Shown here: one piece after another, positions 13,352 through 21,612 of the stretch | Layout: the number at the start of each line of letters is the position of its first letter | Position numbering within the stretch: position 1 is the first letter of the stretch | Source of the DNA: Streptomyces hilarionis | GTDB taxonomy: Bacteria; Actinomycetota; Actinomycetes; Streptomycetales; Streptomycetaceae | DNA length: 64,000 bases | NCBI RefSeq assembly: GCF_024539675.1 | Contig: NZ_JAHHIT010000035.1 | Coordinates: 62,001 to 126,000 of the forward strand | Direction: 5' to 3' | Notes under the pieces: generated by a model | The model's database searches: none | What the model saw: only the letters and a program-made list of their open reading frames with translations | What the model was told of the DNA's origin: nothing | Program-made: the position numbers and the translations under genes

Positions 13352-15526
13352 GTGAGGTGGCTGCGGACCTTCAGGGAGGTCGTGCGATCCGGGCTCACGA
13401 TCGAGGAAACGCGGCTGGAGCCCCTGCTCGCGCTCCGCACGGCTGCGGGGGTGGCGATCGTCATCGGGCCGGCGCTGTGGCTGGTTTCCCCTGCGTACGC
13501 CGCGTCCGCCGCACTCGGAGCCTACTCCGCGGGCGGGGCCATCTTTCAGCGCACCTGGCGTCCGCGCAAGGTGATCGCGCTCGGTGCGGGCGCGGGTCTG
13601 GCACTCAGCACCTTCGTGGGCTACCTGGCGGCAGGGCGCGTCGAAACGTTTCTCCCGCTGCTGGCCGTATGGGCTTTTGCCGCGGGGATGTCATGGGCCC
13701 TCGGGTCGACCGCTGGGATCGTCGCAGCAACGACGGTCGGCAGCATGCTGGTGACCGTCACCCTGCCCACGAGCGTCGGCCGAGCCCTGGAACACGCGGG
13801 GGTCATCGCGCTCGGAGGCGTGGCGCAGGCTGTGCTGATCTTGCTGTTCCCGATCCGCCGCTGGGGGGCGCATCGTGACGCGCTCGCCGACGCCCTGGCC
13901 GCCGTGGCGAACTATGCCCGCTGGCTGAGGCAGGACCCGTCCGCCCCCTTCGACCCGGTGCCCTTGATGACGGCCCGGGACGCGGCCGCTGTGACGCCCT
14001 CACAGGCCCGAACCCGACCCCCGGCCCTGCACGGACCCCGGGGTCTCGCCGAACGCATTCTGCCGGTCCTCGCCGCGCTCGCCGACCCGGACGTCGGGGC
14101 CCCGCCGGAGGGCCCCGGGCGGGACCGCGCGCGAGAGCTGCTCTACACGGCCGCCGACGTCCTGGACGCGGCAGCCCGTTCGATCCGCCGCGGTACTCCC
14201 GTCGAGGTGCCACCCGGGAGCGCGGACGTCCTGCGCATCGACGAGGAGCACGACGTGCTGGAGGGACCCGCCCGGCAGGCCGCCGAACGGCTCGGGGAAC
14301 TGCTCACCGAGGCGTTGGAGATCGCCGGCAGCGGCGGCGCGCGCGACGGGGCGCCGACGCCGTCCGGCCCCGCGAGCGCCCACCTCCGGGTGCGCCCGAC
14401 GATGTTCCGGCTGCTCCCGGTCGTTCTCCGGGCGGTCCGCCGTGAGCTCCGCCGGGACTCCCCCGTGTTCCGGCACGCCGTCCGCCTGGCGGCGGTGGCC
14501 ACGCTCGGCTATCTCATTGCTTCGCGGCTACCCGTGGGCCACGGCTACTGGGCGCCCATCGCCTCCGTGATGGTGATGCGGCCCGACTTCCACCGGACGT
14601 ATGCGCGCGCGGTGGGCCGTCTCGCCGGGACCTTGGTGGGGGTGGCGCTGGCCACCGCGATGGTGCGTGCTCTGGGCCCGGACGCCCATGTGTTCGGCGC
14701 GCTGGCGGTTGTCGCGGTGGCCCTGTCGTACACACTGAACCGCACCGGCTACGCCTACTCCCAGTGCTTCACTGCCGCGTACGTCGTCTTCCTGCTCGGC
14801 ATGGGCGGCCAGGCATGGGAGCAGACGGTCCCGGAGCGCATGGTGCTCACCCTGCTCGGCGGAGCCTTGGCCATGCTGGCGTACGCGGTCTTCCCCGCAT
14901 GGGAGACCCCCCGGCTTGCGGGCCGGCTTGCGGACTGGCTCGCCGCCGACGGCCGCTACGCGGCCGCAGTGCTCCGCAGCTACGCCGAACCGACCCGGGA
15001 GCATCGCGTCGACATGCGCAAGGCCCTGCTGGCCAGCAGGGAGGCATGCGCTGCCTGGCAGGAGGCGTACGACCACGCAAAGCAGGAACCGGTCCGCCCC
15101 AGAGGTCTGACATCGCGCGAGGCGGAGGAGGCGCAGGAGGCGCTCAAGGAACTCGACCGGGCAGCGATGCTGATGGAGAGCCATGCCCCGCAGGCCGACA
15201 GCCGTTCCACCCCCGAGACGGAGCGGCTCGCCGAAGCCCTGGAGGCGGATACGGCGCAGGCGGCAGTCGACGTGCGGGAGCACAGGAATCCGGACTGGAG
15301 GCGCGTGGAGGAAGCACTCGATGCGTGGGATGGAGCCGCAGCCGGGGAGTGGAACCCGGTGCTGCGACGCGGGGCGGAACTGCAGAGGCGGGCCCTGGAG
15401 GACCTCACGACAGCCGTGAGCCGCACACCCCTGGAACGGGATGTCGGCTCCACTCGCGAGGAGCGACGGATGCGGGCGGCCGTGGCCCAAGGTGACGGAT
15501 CAGGATCCGCGCACGGCGGTGTGTGA
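13352..15526 (+). CDS. FUSC-family membrane protein
   Basis: The 724-residue protein has two FUSC-like membrane blocks: residues about 25-175 (helices AAGVAIVIGPALWLVS to AVLILLFPIRRWGAHR) and about 375-525 (TLGYLIASRLPVGHGYWAPI, ALAMLAYAVFPAW). Each is followed by a soluble helical region. The block WAPIASVMVMRPDF is typical of aromatic-acid/fusaric-acid exporters (AaeB/YccS superfamily). The start is a GTG at 13352; no good ribosome site is seen and TAGGCT eight bases upstream could be a -10 box, so a short-leader or leaderless transcript is possible. The substrate is unknown. It ends directly against an IS5 fragment on the other strand. Confidence 0.85.
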   Translation: MRWLRTFREVVRSGLTIEETRLEPLLALRTAAGVAIVIGPALWLVSPAYAASAALGAYSAGGAIFQRTWRPRKVIALGAGAGLALSTFVGYLAAGRVETFLPLLAVWAFAAGMSWALGSTAGIVAATTVGSMLVTVTLPTSVGRALEHAGVIALGGVAQAVLILLFPIRRWGAHRDALADALAAVANYARWLRQDPSAPFDPVPLMTARDAAAVTPSQARTRPPALHGPRGLAERILPVLAALADPDVGAPPEGPGRDRARELLYTAADVLDAAARSIRRGTPVEVPPGSADVLRIDEEHDVLEGPARQAAERLGELLTEALEIAGSGGARDGAPTPSGPASAHLRVRPTMFRLLPVVLRAVRRELRRDSPVFRHAVRLAAVATLGYLIASRLPVGHGYWAPIASVMVMRPDFHRTYARAVGRLAGTLVGVALATAMVRALGPDAHVFGALAVVAVALSYTLNRTGYAYSQCFTAAYVVFLLGMGGQAWEQTVPERMVLTLLGGALAMLAYAVFPAWETPRLAGRLADWLAADGRYAAAVLRSYAEPTREHRVDMRKALLASREACAAWQEAYDHAKQEPVRPRGLTSREAEEAQEALKELDRAAMLMESHAPQADSRSTPETERLAEALEADTAQAAVDVREHRNPDWRRVEEALDAWDGAAAGEWNPVLRRGAELQRRALEDLTTAVSRTPLERDVGSTREERRMRAAVAQGDGSGSAHGGV

Positions 15527-15690
15527 CAGCTCCCCGAAACGCTCAGGAAGATCCCGCCAGTGCGCTCCGGTCCGCACCTGGTGCAGAATCCCGTCGATCA
15601 CCTGCCGGTGATCCCGCCCCCATGGCCACAACAACGCATCAGGCAGACGGCGGTCACATGATCGCCCGGACAGCTCTCGAGCGGTCGGCT
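15525..15690 (-). pseudogene. IS5-family transposase N-terminal fragment
   Basis: On the minus strand one frame reads LPDALLWPWGRDHRQ followed by VIDGILHQVRTGAHWRDLPE and RFGELSH. This is the conserved N-terminal region of IS5-type transposases. It stops at the end of the FUSC gene, so the rest of the element is gone. No terminal repeats were found. The remaining 130 bases to the next start hold nothing recognisable. Confidence 0.65.
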
Positions 15691-15822
15691 CCGGAAGTCC
15701 TTCGGGGGTTGACGCGAGGTCGTCAGGCGCTCGAGTCTGGTGCCGTGGTAGGGCTTGCCCCAGGGCGGATACACCCGCTGGCCGGGCAGTGGGCGAGCGC
15801 GGTCGTCACTAGCTTCTGCGAC

Positions 15823-17049
15823 ATGAAATCCGCTCATTCAACAGGCAATCCGCGCTCCGTGTCCCGTCGGCGCAGCACCGTGACGGTCTTGGTCGGCCTG
15901 GTGTTGGCCGCTACGACGGTGACGACCGGAGCCGCCTCGGCTGGCGAGGTGGCCACGCAGGCGTTCGACACCGCACCGGCCACGGCCAGCGCGCCCACGC
16001 GGTCGTTCCAGGGCATGCTCCCCGCGCCGACCGGCCCCTACGCCGCCGGCGAGGACGTCATCCATCTCACCGACGCGAGCCGTCCCGACCCGTGGGTGCC
16101 GTCATCCGGCCCCCGCCGACTGACCGTCACGATGGTCTACCCGGCCGTCCCCGGGACCGGGACTCCGGCCCCTTATATGACTCTCGCCGAGGCAGCCGGG
16201 GTCATCCAGCGTCAGAAGCTGCCGGCGAGCTCCGGCGTCACCGCACAGAACCTTTCCAGCGTCACCACTCACGCCTTCGACGGCGCGCGGCCGCAGCACG
16301 GCAGGTATCCGCTGGTGGTCCTCTCACCCGCGTACGAGGACCCGCGCATGACGCTCACCTCGCTCGCGACCGACCTGGCCAGTCACGGCTACGTCGTCGC
16401 GCTCGTCGGCCACACCTACGAGGACAGCGGCGAGACGCTGGCGAACGGCCAGACGCCGCCGTGCGCGATCTGCGATGACCCGACGCTCGACCTCGACTCC
16501 GTAGCCACCAGCCGCGCGCTGGACGTGTCCTTCCTGATCGACCGGTTGACGCATGGCAATACCGCGTGGCGCCTGGCACACCTCATCGACAAGCACGAGG
16601 TCGGCATGGCCGGACACTCCCTCGGCGGAGCGGCGGCCGCCGCCACGATGATCGCCGACGCGCGAGTACGGGCCGCGGTGAACATGGACGGCACCTTTCA
16701 CCCGGCCCCGATGCCCGGTCAGATCAACCGGCCGTTCCTCATGCTGGGTGCGGCCGTCAACCACGCGCCCGGCGGCGACGACTACACCGTGTGGGAGCAG
16801 GCCTGGGCCGCCCTCGGCGGCTACAAGAGGTGGCTGACGGTCGCCGGCGCCGACCACTTCAGCTTCGCCGACCTGGACCTGCTTCTGGAGGAGGCCGGGT
16901 TCCCGACGCCGCCCCTCTCCCCGGAACGCGGGGTGGTGATCACCCGCGCGTACGTGACAGCGTTCTTCGACCGGACGCTGAAGGGGATCCACAGTCCGCT
17001 GCTGGACGGCCCCTCGCCGAACAATCCGGAAGTGCTCTTCCAGTCCTAG
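15823..17049 (+). CDS. Secreted alpha/beta hydrolase (PAF-AH-like)
   Basis: This 408-residue protein starts at an ATG giving MKSAHSTGNPRSVSRRRS, then a hydrophobic signal stretch (VTVLVGLVLAATTVTTGA) with probable cleavage after ASA near residue 40. The nucleophile elbow is GHSLGG (near residue 268), the strand-5 pattern of esterases and platelet-activating-factor acetylhydrolase-like enzymes. HTYEDS, an Asp region (NMDGTFHPAP) and ADHFSFAD near residue 345 supply the likely oxyanion, acid and histidine elements. It probably hydrolyses an ester or polyester outside the cell; substrate unknown. IS fragments flank both sides, so the gene may be a transferred passenger. Confidence 0.85.
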   Translation: MKSAHSTGNPRSVSRRRSTVTVLVGLVLAATTVTTGAASAGEVATQAFDTAPATASAPTRSFQGMLPAPTGPYAAGEDVIHLTDASRPDPWVPSSGPRRLTVTMVYPAVPGTGTPAPYMTLAEAAGVIQRQKLPASSGVTAQNLSSVTTHAFDGARPQHGRYPLVVLSPAYEDPRMTLTSLATDLASHGYVVALVGHTYEDSGETLANGQTPPCAICDDPTLDLDSVATSRALDVSFLIDRLTHGNTAWRLAHLIDKHEVGMAGHSLGGAAAAATMIADARVRAAVNMDGTFHPAPMPGQINRPFLMLGAAVNHAPGGDDYTVWEQAWAALGGYKRWLTVAGADHFSFADLDLLLEEAGFPTPPLSPERGVVITRAYVTAFFDRTLKGIHSPLLDGPSPNNPEVLFQS

Positions 17050-17076
17050 TGCAGCGCCGCGTTAATCCTTCAGGGC

Positions 17077-17265
17077 TCATGCGGCTTTGAGTGGGCTGCC
17101 GTCATAGATCCAGCGGTATGGCTTGGCGTCGTGTTCGTCGTAGGCCAAGACGAAGGTGTCGATGGCCGCGGCCAGTTCGTCGCGGGAGGCGAACTGGCCG
17201 CGGCGTAGTAGACGCCGGGTCAGGGTGGAGAAGAACAGGTCGACTTGATTGGGCCGTCGCCACAC
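17077..17265 (-). pseudogene. IS630-family transposase 3' fragment
   Basis: The minus strand encodes PNQVDLFFSTLTRRLLRRGQ, FASRDELAAAIDTFVLAYDE and then PYRWIYDGSPLKAA before a stop. This is the C-terminal end of an IS630-type DDE transposase, including the usual W-x-Y-D-G-x-PL ending. The N-terminal two thirds and the DDE acids upstream are missing. Confidence 0.8.
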
Positions 17266-17348
17266 GGTTCGACAAGCTCGCAACTCGCTACCAGGCGGGA
17301 CGGCAGCCGAGTTCGCTCATCTTGTGGCTACGCAATCTGGTGCCGTGA
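17262..17348 (+). pseudogene. IS5-type transposase C-terminal scrap
   Basis: The plus strand reads ATRFDKLATRYQ then SLILWLRNLVP and stop, matching the end of IS5-type transposases (ATR[FY]DKLA motif). It abuts the IS630 remnant head to head, so one element probably inserted into another and both decayed. Confidence 0.55.
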
Positions 17349-17366
17349 TCACCGGGCGAACAGATG

Positions 17367-17849
17367 TCACCGCCGGCGAGGTTGAGCCGTGAACGCCGTC
17401 TGCGGGACACCCAGCGCATCGAGCCGTGACATGAGCCGAACCTCTTGCTCTGATGTGACAGCGACCCACAGGGCAGTGCCCGTGTCGCTGGCGCTGAAGA
17501 TCTCTCGACCCTGTCGCCACGCCTCGGCATGAATCGTGTAGGGAGCCAAGGCCAGAAGCACGTCGAACTGCGTGTCGTCGCGGACGTCGACGTCAATCCC
17601 CATGCCGGGATCATCTTTCGCAGACCGGACGCCCTCGGCCACCTCGTCGGCGGCCATCGCCAACGCCTGCTCGTACGCGGGCACCACTTCCCGTGGCCAT
17701 GCCATACCGCTGTAGGCATCGACGTGAGCCGTCTCGATGCTGTCTCGCAGGACACGAAGCGCCTCACGGTGAACGCATACCACGTCCGCTGCCTCCAGGC
17801 CGTCTCGGAGGAACAGGTCTCGACGTGGTTCATCGGCTTCACTGATCAT
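17367..17849 (-). CDS. Hypothetical protein, 160 residues
   Basis: The ATG at 17849 is chosen because GAAAGG lies 10-15 bases upstream and the longer frame adds only low-complexity Arg/Ser sequence. The protein is acidic, without signal peptide or membrane segment, with mixed alpha/beta pattern (VVPAYEQALAMAADEVAEGV, IDVDVRDDTQFDVLLALAPY, TALWVAVTSEQEVRLMSRLD). I do not recognise the family. It lies between IS fragments and a broken DUF58 gene, so it may be cargo or itself shortened at the C-terminus, which ends in a basic QPRRR tail. Confidence 0.55.
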   Translation of the reverse strand: MISEADEPRRDLFLRDGLEAADVVCVHREALRVLRDSIETAHVDAYSGMAWPREVVPAYEQALAMAADEVAEGVRSAKDDPGMGIDVDVRDDTQFDVLLALAPYTIHAEAWRQGREIFSASDTGTALWVAVTSEQEVRLMSRLDALGVPQTAFTAQPRRR

Positions 17850-18010
17850 GCGGCTCAGCCTTTCACGCGCCGATGTCGTCCGTTTGAAAGGTCCGGGCCT
17901 TTCGCGGCTGCTGCTGCCGTTATGGCCACACAGTTGACGACTTCGCTCGTCAGTTCGGCGCGAGGGGGCGACCACCGCGCTGCCGCCTCCGCCCGGCTGG
18001 CGCGCCGGTG

Positions 18011-18606
18011 AACGCGCCCTACGGCTGGGCACGTTGGCCGTCGTAGCGCTTGGCCGCCGCGCTGGTCACCGGGCGGCCCTGGGTACTCGCTCTCGCCGCC
18101 GCGCCCCTGGTCCTGCTCGCCCTCGCGCTGCCGGACGGGCTGCACCCAGCGGCAGTGACGGCCGAGGCCAAGGTGGAGCCTCGGCGGCGCTTCGAAGGCG
18201 AGAAGGTGGCGGTGCGGATCACGGTGTCCTACGAAGGTGCACCCGCCCGCCTGGACCCTGGCGTCGCCCTCGGTCACGGGGTCCGGCTCGACCATCTCGC
18301 GGTCGGCCCACACCGCGTCGAACTCGTCCTGACCGCGCAGCGCTGGGGCCGCTGGACGCTCGGCACAGTCGACGTCGACGTCTACGACCGCGGCGGGCTG
18401 GTCCCGGCGCACCGTGCGAACCGAACTCGATGAGATCGCCGTGTTCCCGCTGCCCGAACACGCCTCCCTCACACCCATCCCGGTGCGGCTGCCGCAACGG
18501 CTTGGCGAGCACACGGCCAGGCAGCGCGGCGAGGGCGTCGAGGTCACCAACGTCGGCGAGATTCATTGCAGCCGCCCGGCGAGGCACGTCGCGTCTGCCG
18601 CGGCTG
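18011..18606 (+). pseudogene. Broken DUF58-family gene
   Basis: Three pieces in different frames align in order with the start of DUF58 membrane proteins (partners of MoxR ATPases): ALRLGTLAVVALG (about 18017), then LAAALVTGRPWVLALAAAPL with RRRFEGEKVAVRITVSYEG (18050-18410), then TELDEIAVFPLPEHASLTPI and RLGEHTARQRGEGVEV (from 18414). Frameshifts near 18048 and 18412 break it, and the conserved core DUF58 domain is absent. No MoxR gene is nearby. It is a non-functional remnant. Confidence 0.7.
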
Positions 18607-18775
18607 GTTACAGCCGCTTGCCGGCTCTTGATGCGGAGGTAGTGCAGGACACGGTCCTGGGTGATTCCGGCACAGTCGGCGGTCGTGGGCCCTCTCCCCC
18701 ATGAGCGGTTCACGAGTACACGCGGCCGAAGCCGCTTGAGGCTTCCTAAGAGAAACGCCGCGCTCCAGCAGGAGG

Positions 18776-19255
18776 TCAGGCCTTGCCGCTCGGCTCGCCG
18801 GCGCCGGTTTCGGTGAACACGGCGGGGACCTCGTTCTCCGAGACCACTTGGGCGAGAAGTGCCGCCAGGCGGGTGCGGTCGGTGTGATCGAGGCAGCGGG
18901 TGAGAGCGTAGAGCCGCCGGCAGGTCTCGGTGTAGAAGTCGTCCGCGAGCTCGGCGCCGGCTTCGGTCAACGCGATCACGACCGCGCGGCCGTCGTCGGG
19001 GGACGGCTCGCGCTGCACCAGGCCACGCCGCGCGGTGCGATCGACCAGCCCGGTCAGGCTGGACTTCGCCAGCCGGAGCATCCCGCCGAGTTCGCTCATC
19101 CCGTAGGGCTGCGCCATCAGTACACAGAGCAGCTGCCCTTGCTGGTGCGTGATGCCGTACTCCCGAGCGGACTCGCCGTAGACCGCGTCCACCAGGAACG
19201 ATGACCGCACCAGTCCGGCGACGACTCCCATGGCCCCATCCGAGGGTTTACTCAT
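18776..19255 (-). CDS. MarR-family transcriptional regulator
   Basis: The protein (159 residues from the ATG at 19255; an ATG eight codons earlier is possible) has the MarR winged helix: YGITHQQGQLLCVLMAQP, the recognition region YGMSELGGMLRLAKSSLTGL and the wing LVQREPSPDDGRAVVIALTE. These dimers repress genes and leave DNA on binding phenolic or oxidant signals. It is divergent from an FAD-oxidoreductase gene across 182 bases holding four inverted repeats, so it very likely represses both directions. Whether it senses by cysteine oxidation or ligand binding cannot be told. Confidence 0.93.
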   Translation of the reverse strand: MSKPSDGAMGVVAGLVRSSFLVDAVYGESAREYGITHQQGQLLCVLMAQPYGMSELGGMLRLAKSSLTGLVDRTARRGLVQREPSPDDGRAVVIALTEAGAELADDFYTETCRRLYALTRCLDHTDRTRLAALLAQVVSENEVPAVFTETGAGEPSGKA

Positions 19256-19269
19256 GCAGCCATCATACA

Positions 19270-19411
19270 TTCGCGCCACGAACTAGTTGCGAAGCCGGGC
19301 ATCCCGGCCGCCCATCCAGAATGCCCAGCGTCGCAGGAGCCCTTGCGGTTCGTAATGCGAACTATTAACGTGTGATTCGTGAGACGAACTAGTTAAGTTC
19401 GTGGAGCGAAC
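19270..19411. promoter_or_regulatory. Four TTCG-n-CGAA inverted repeats, probable MarR operators
   Basis: The gap contains TTCG-5-CGAA at 19270-19282, GTTCG-5-CGAAC at 19348-19362, TTCGT-3-ACGAA at 19376-19388 and GTTCG-5-CGAAC at 19397-19411. The first three run straight into CTAGTT or CTATTA, making AACTAGTT palindromes at 19281 and 19387. The first site lies just upstream of marR and the other three before the oxidoreductase start. Repetition with fixed arms strongly suggests a repressor operator array. Confidence 0.7.
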
Positions 19412-19437
19412 GTGATTTTTCCGAGAGGGGTCATGTC

Positions 19438-20550
19438 ATGAGTCGAACGGTCGTGATCATCGGCGGAGGCTACGGAGGGGCCGCGGTCGCCAAGGCGCTC
19501 GAGTCCGAGCCCGAGGCGGATGTCGTGCTCATCGATCCCCGGGAGGGCTTCGTGAACGCGGCCGGGTCGCTGCGGGCGCTTGCCCAGCCCGACTGGGCGC
19601 CGAACATGTTCTTCCCGTTCGAGACGCTGCTGCCGAAGGGCACGGTGTTACGCGACCGCGCGGTCTCCGTCGATCCCGGCGGTGTCACCCTGGCGTCCGG
19701 CGACCGGGTCGGGGCGGACTACGTGGTCCTGGCAACCGGCTCCAGCTACACGTTTCCGGCCAAGCCCGTTTCCGATTCGATCGGTGAGGCGCTGGACGAT
19801 CTGCGCCGCACGCACCGGGAACTGCTGCCGGCGCAGCGGGTGCTGATCCTCGGCGCCGGCCCGGTCGGGCTGGAGCTGGCCGGGGAGATCAAGCAAGTCT
19901 GGCCGGACAAGCACGTCACCATCGTCGACCCAGCGAAAAAGCTGCTGCCCGGCTTCCGGCCGGAGGTCGTCGCCGACCTGCACCACCAGCTGGCGGCCCA
20001 GGGCATTCAGGTGCGCTTGGACACGACCCTCACGGAGCCGCCGAGCACCGGGTCCGGTCGTGCCGAGACCGTCACCGTCACCACCGCCGGGGGCGAGGCG
20101 ATCATCGCCGACATCTGGTTCCGCGCCTACGGCTCCACCGTCAACAGCGACTATCTCGCCGACGGCAAGCTCACCCCCCGTACACTCGACGGCCGGGTGC
20201 CGGTGTCCGGACACCTCACCGTCCAGGGCTACGAGCACGTCTACGCGGTCGGCGACCTCACCGATGTCCCCGAGGCCAAGATGGCCGGCTACGCGATGCA
20301 GCACGCCGAGGTGGTCGCGCAGAACATCACCGCCCAGCTGAACGGGAGGCCGCCCACGGCCACGTACCAGCCGCTGGGGCACCCCATGATCCTGCTGCCG
20401 CTCGGTCCGAACGGCGGGGTCGGGCAGCTGCCCTCGCCCGAGGGTCCGTTCGTCGCCCCGGCCTCGATGGTCGCCGAGTTCAAGGGCGCGGATCTGTTCA
20501 CCGGCCGCTTCACCGGCCAGTTCGGCCCGACCGCCGCCGAAGGGTGGTGA
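19438..20550 (+). CDS. FAD-dependent oxidoreductase (AIF/NDH-2-like)
   Basis: This 370-residue flavoprotein has an N-terminal FAD motif VVIIGGGYGGAAVA, ADYVVLATGSSY, a second dinucleotide site VLILGAGPVGLELAGEI near residue 140, and the FAD-closing HVYAVGDLTD near 285. It resembles AIF-like NAD(P)H oxidoreductases that reduce quinones or other acceptors. GAGAGGGG precedes the ATG. It starts a three-gene set with an aldo/keto reductase (six bases on) and an F420-type oxidoreductase, under the MarR-type repeats. Codon 71 is TTA (19648-19650), rare in Streptomyces and dependent on the bldA tRNA. Confidence 0.87.
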   Translation: MSRTVVIIGGGYGGAAVAKALESEPEADVVLIDPREGFVNAAGSLRALAQPDWAPNMFFPFETLLPKGTVLRDRAVSVDPGGVTLASGDRVGADYVVLATGSSYTFPAKPVSDSIGEALDDLRRTHRELLPAQRVLILGAGPVGLELAGEIKQVWPDKHVTIVDPAKKLLPGFRPEVVADLHHQLAAQGIQVRLDTTLTEPPSTGSGRAETVTVTTAGGEAIIADIWFRAYGSTVNSDYLADGKLTPRTLDGRVPVSGHLTVQGYEHVYAVGDLTDVPEAKMAGYAMQHAEVVAQNITAQLNGRPPTATYQPLGHPMILLPLGPNGGVGQLPSPEGPFVAPASMVAEFKGADLFTGRFTGQFGPTAAEGW

Positions 20551-20555
20551 CTTCC

Positions 20556-21548
20556 ATGCAGTACACCCGCCTCGGCCGGAGCGGCCTGTCGGTCTCCCGG
20601 CTGGTCCTGGGCACCATGAATTTCGGGACCGAGACCACCGAAGCCGACAGCCACACGATCATGGACCGTGCGCACGAGCACGGCATCAACTTCTTCGACA
20701 CCGCCAACGTCTACGGCACGCGGCCGGGCGAGGAGTCCACCGAGGAGATCATCGGCCGGTGGTTCGCCGCAGGTGACGGCCGACGCGAGAAGACCGTGCT
20801 CGCGACCAAGGTCTATCTGCCGACCGGCCAGTGGCCCAACGACGCTTTCCTGTCCGCGCTGAACATCCGGCGCGCAGCCGAGGCCTCCCTCAAGCGGCTG
20901 GGGACCGACTACATCGACCTGCTCCAGATGCACCACATCGACCGGAACACGCCGTGGGAGGAGATCTGGGAGGCGTTCACCGTCCTGCGCCAGCAGGGCA
21001 AGGTGCTCTACTTCGGCTCCTCCAACTTCGCCGGCTGGCATCTGGCGCAGGCGCAGGAGGCCGCACGCTCCCGGCACCTCCTCGGACTGGTCTCCGAGCA
21101 GTCCCGGTACAACCTGATGACCCGCTGGGCCGAGCTGGAGGTGCTGCCCGCGGCCCGCCACTACGGCATCGGCGTGATCCCGTGGGGCCCGCTGAACGGC
21201 GGCGTCCTCGGCGGCGTCCTGCGCAAGCAGCGGGAGGGCGCCGCCGCCCGCGGCAGCTCGCCGCACTCGGCCGCCGCCCTCGCCGAACACCGCGACGCCA
21301 TCGAGGCGTACGAGAAACTGTGCGCCGACCTCGGTGAGCACCCCGCCCACGTCGGGCTCGCGTGGCTGCTCGCACAGCCCGGCGTGACCGGGCCGGTCAT
21401 CGGGCCGCGTACGACCGGGCAGCTCGACGGCTCACTGCGCGCCCTGCAGATCACCCTCGACGACGCCACCCTGGCCGCCCTGGACCGGATGTTCCCGCCG
21501 CCCGCGCCGAACGGAGCCAAGCCCGCGCCCGAGGCATACGCCTGGTAA
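20556..21548 (+). CDS. Aldo/keto reductase
   Basis: The 330-residue TIM-barrel enzyme has the catalytic tetrad in place: Asp48 (FFDTANVYG), Tyr53, Lys85 (VLATKVYLP) and His126 (LLQMHHID). The C-terminal NADPH site GVTGPVIGPRTTGQLDGSL is present. It reduces carbonyls with NADPH; the substrate is unknown. The ATG at 20556, nine bases after GGGTGG, gives the typical MQYTRLGRSGL start. It follows the FAD oxidoreductase by six bases, so they share a transcript and MarR control. Confidence 0.93.
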   Translation: MQYTRLGRSGLSVSRLVLGTMNFGTETTEADSHTIMDRAHEHGINFFDTANVYGTRPGEESTEEIIGRWFAAGDGRREKTVLATKVYLPTGQWPNDAFLSALNIRRAAEASLKRLGTDYIDLLQMHHIDRNTPWEEIWEAFTVLRQQGKVLYFGSSNFAGWHLAQAQEAARSRHLLGLVSEQSRYNLMTRWAELEVLPAARHYGIGVIPWGPLNGGVLGGVLRKQREGAAARGSSPHSAAALAEHRDAIEAYEKLCADLGEHPAHVGLAWLLAQPGVTGPVIGPRTTGQLDGSLRALQITLDDATLAALDRMFPPPAPNGAKPAPEAYAW

Positions 21549-21612
21549 CTACACCCTCAAGCTCATCGCCGGCGGAACGGCCTCACCACCGCATCGAACG
21601 AAAGGCAGAGCA

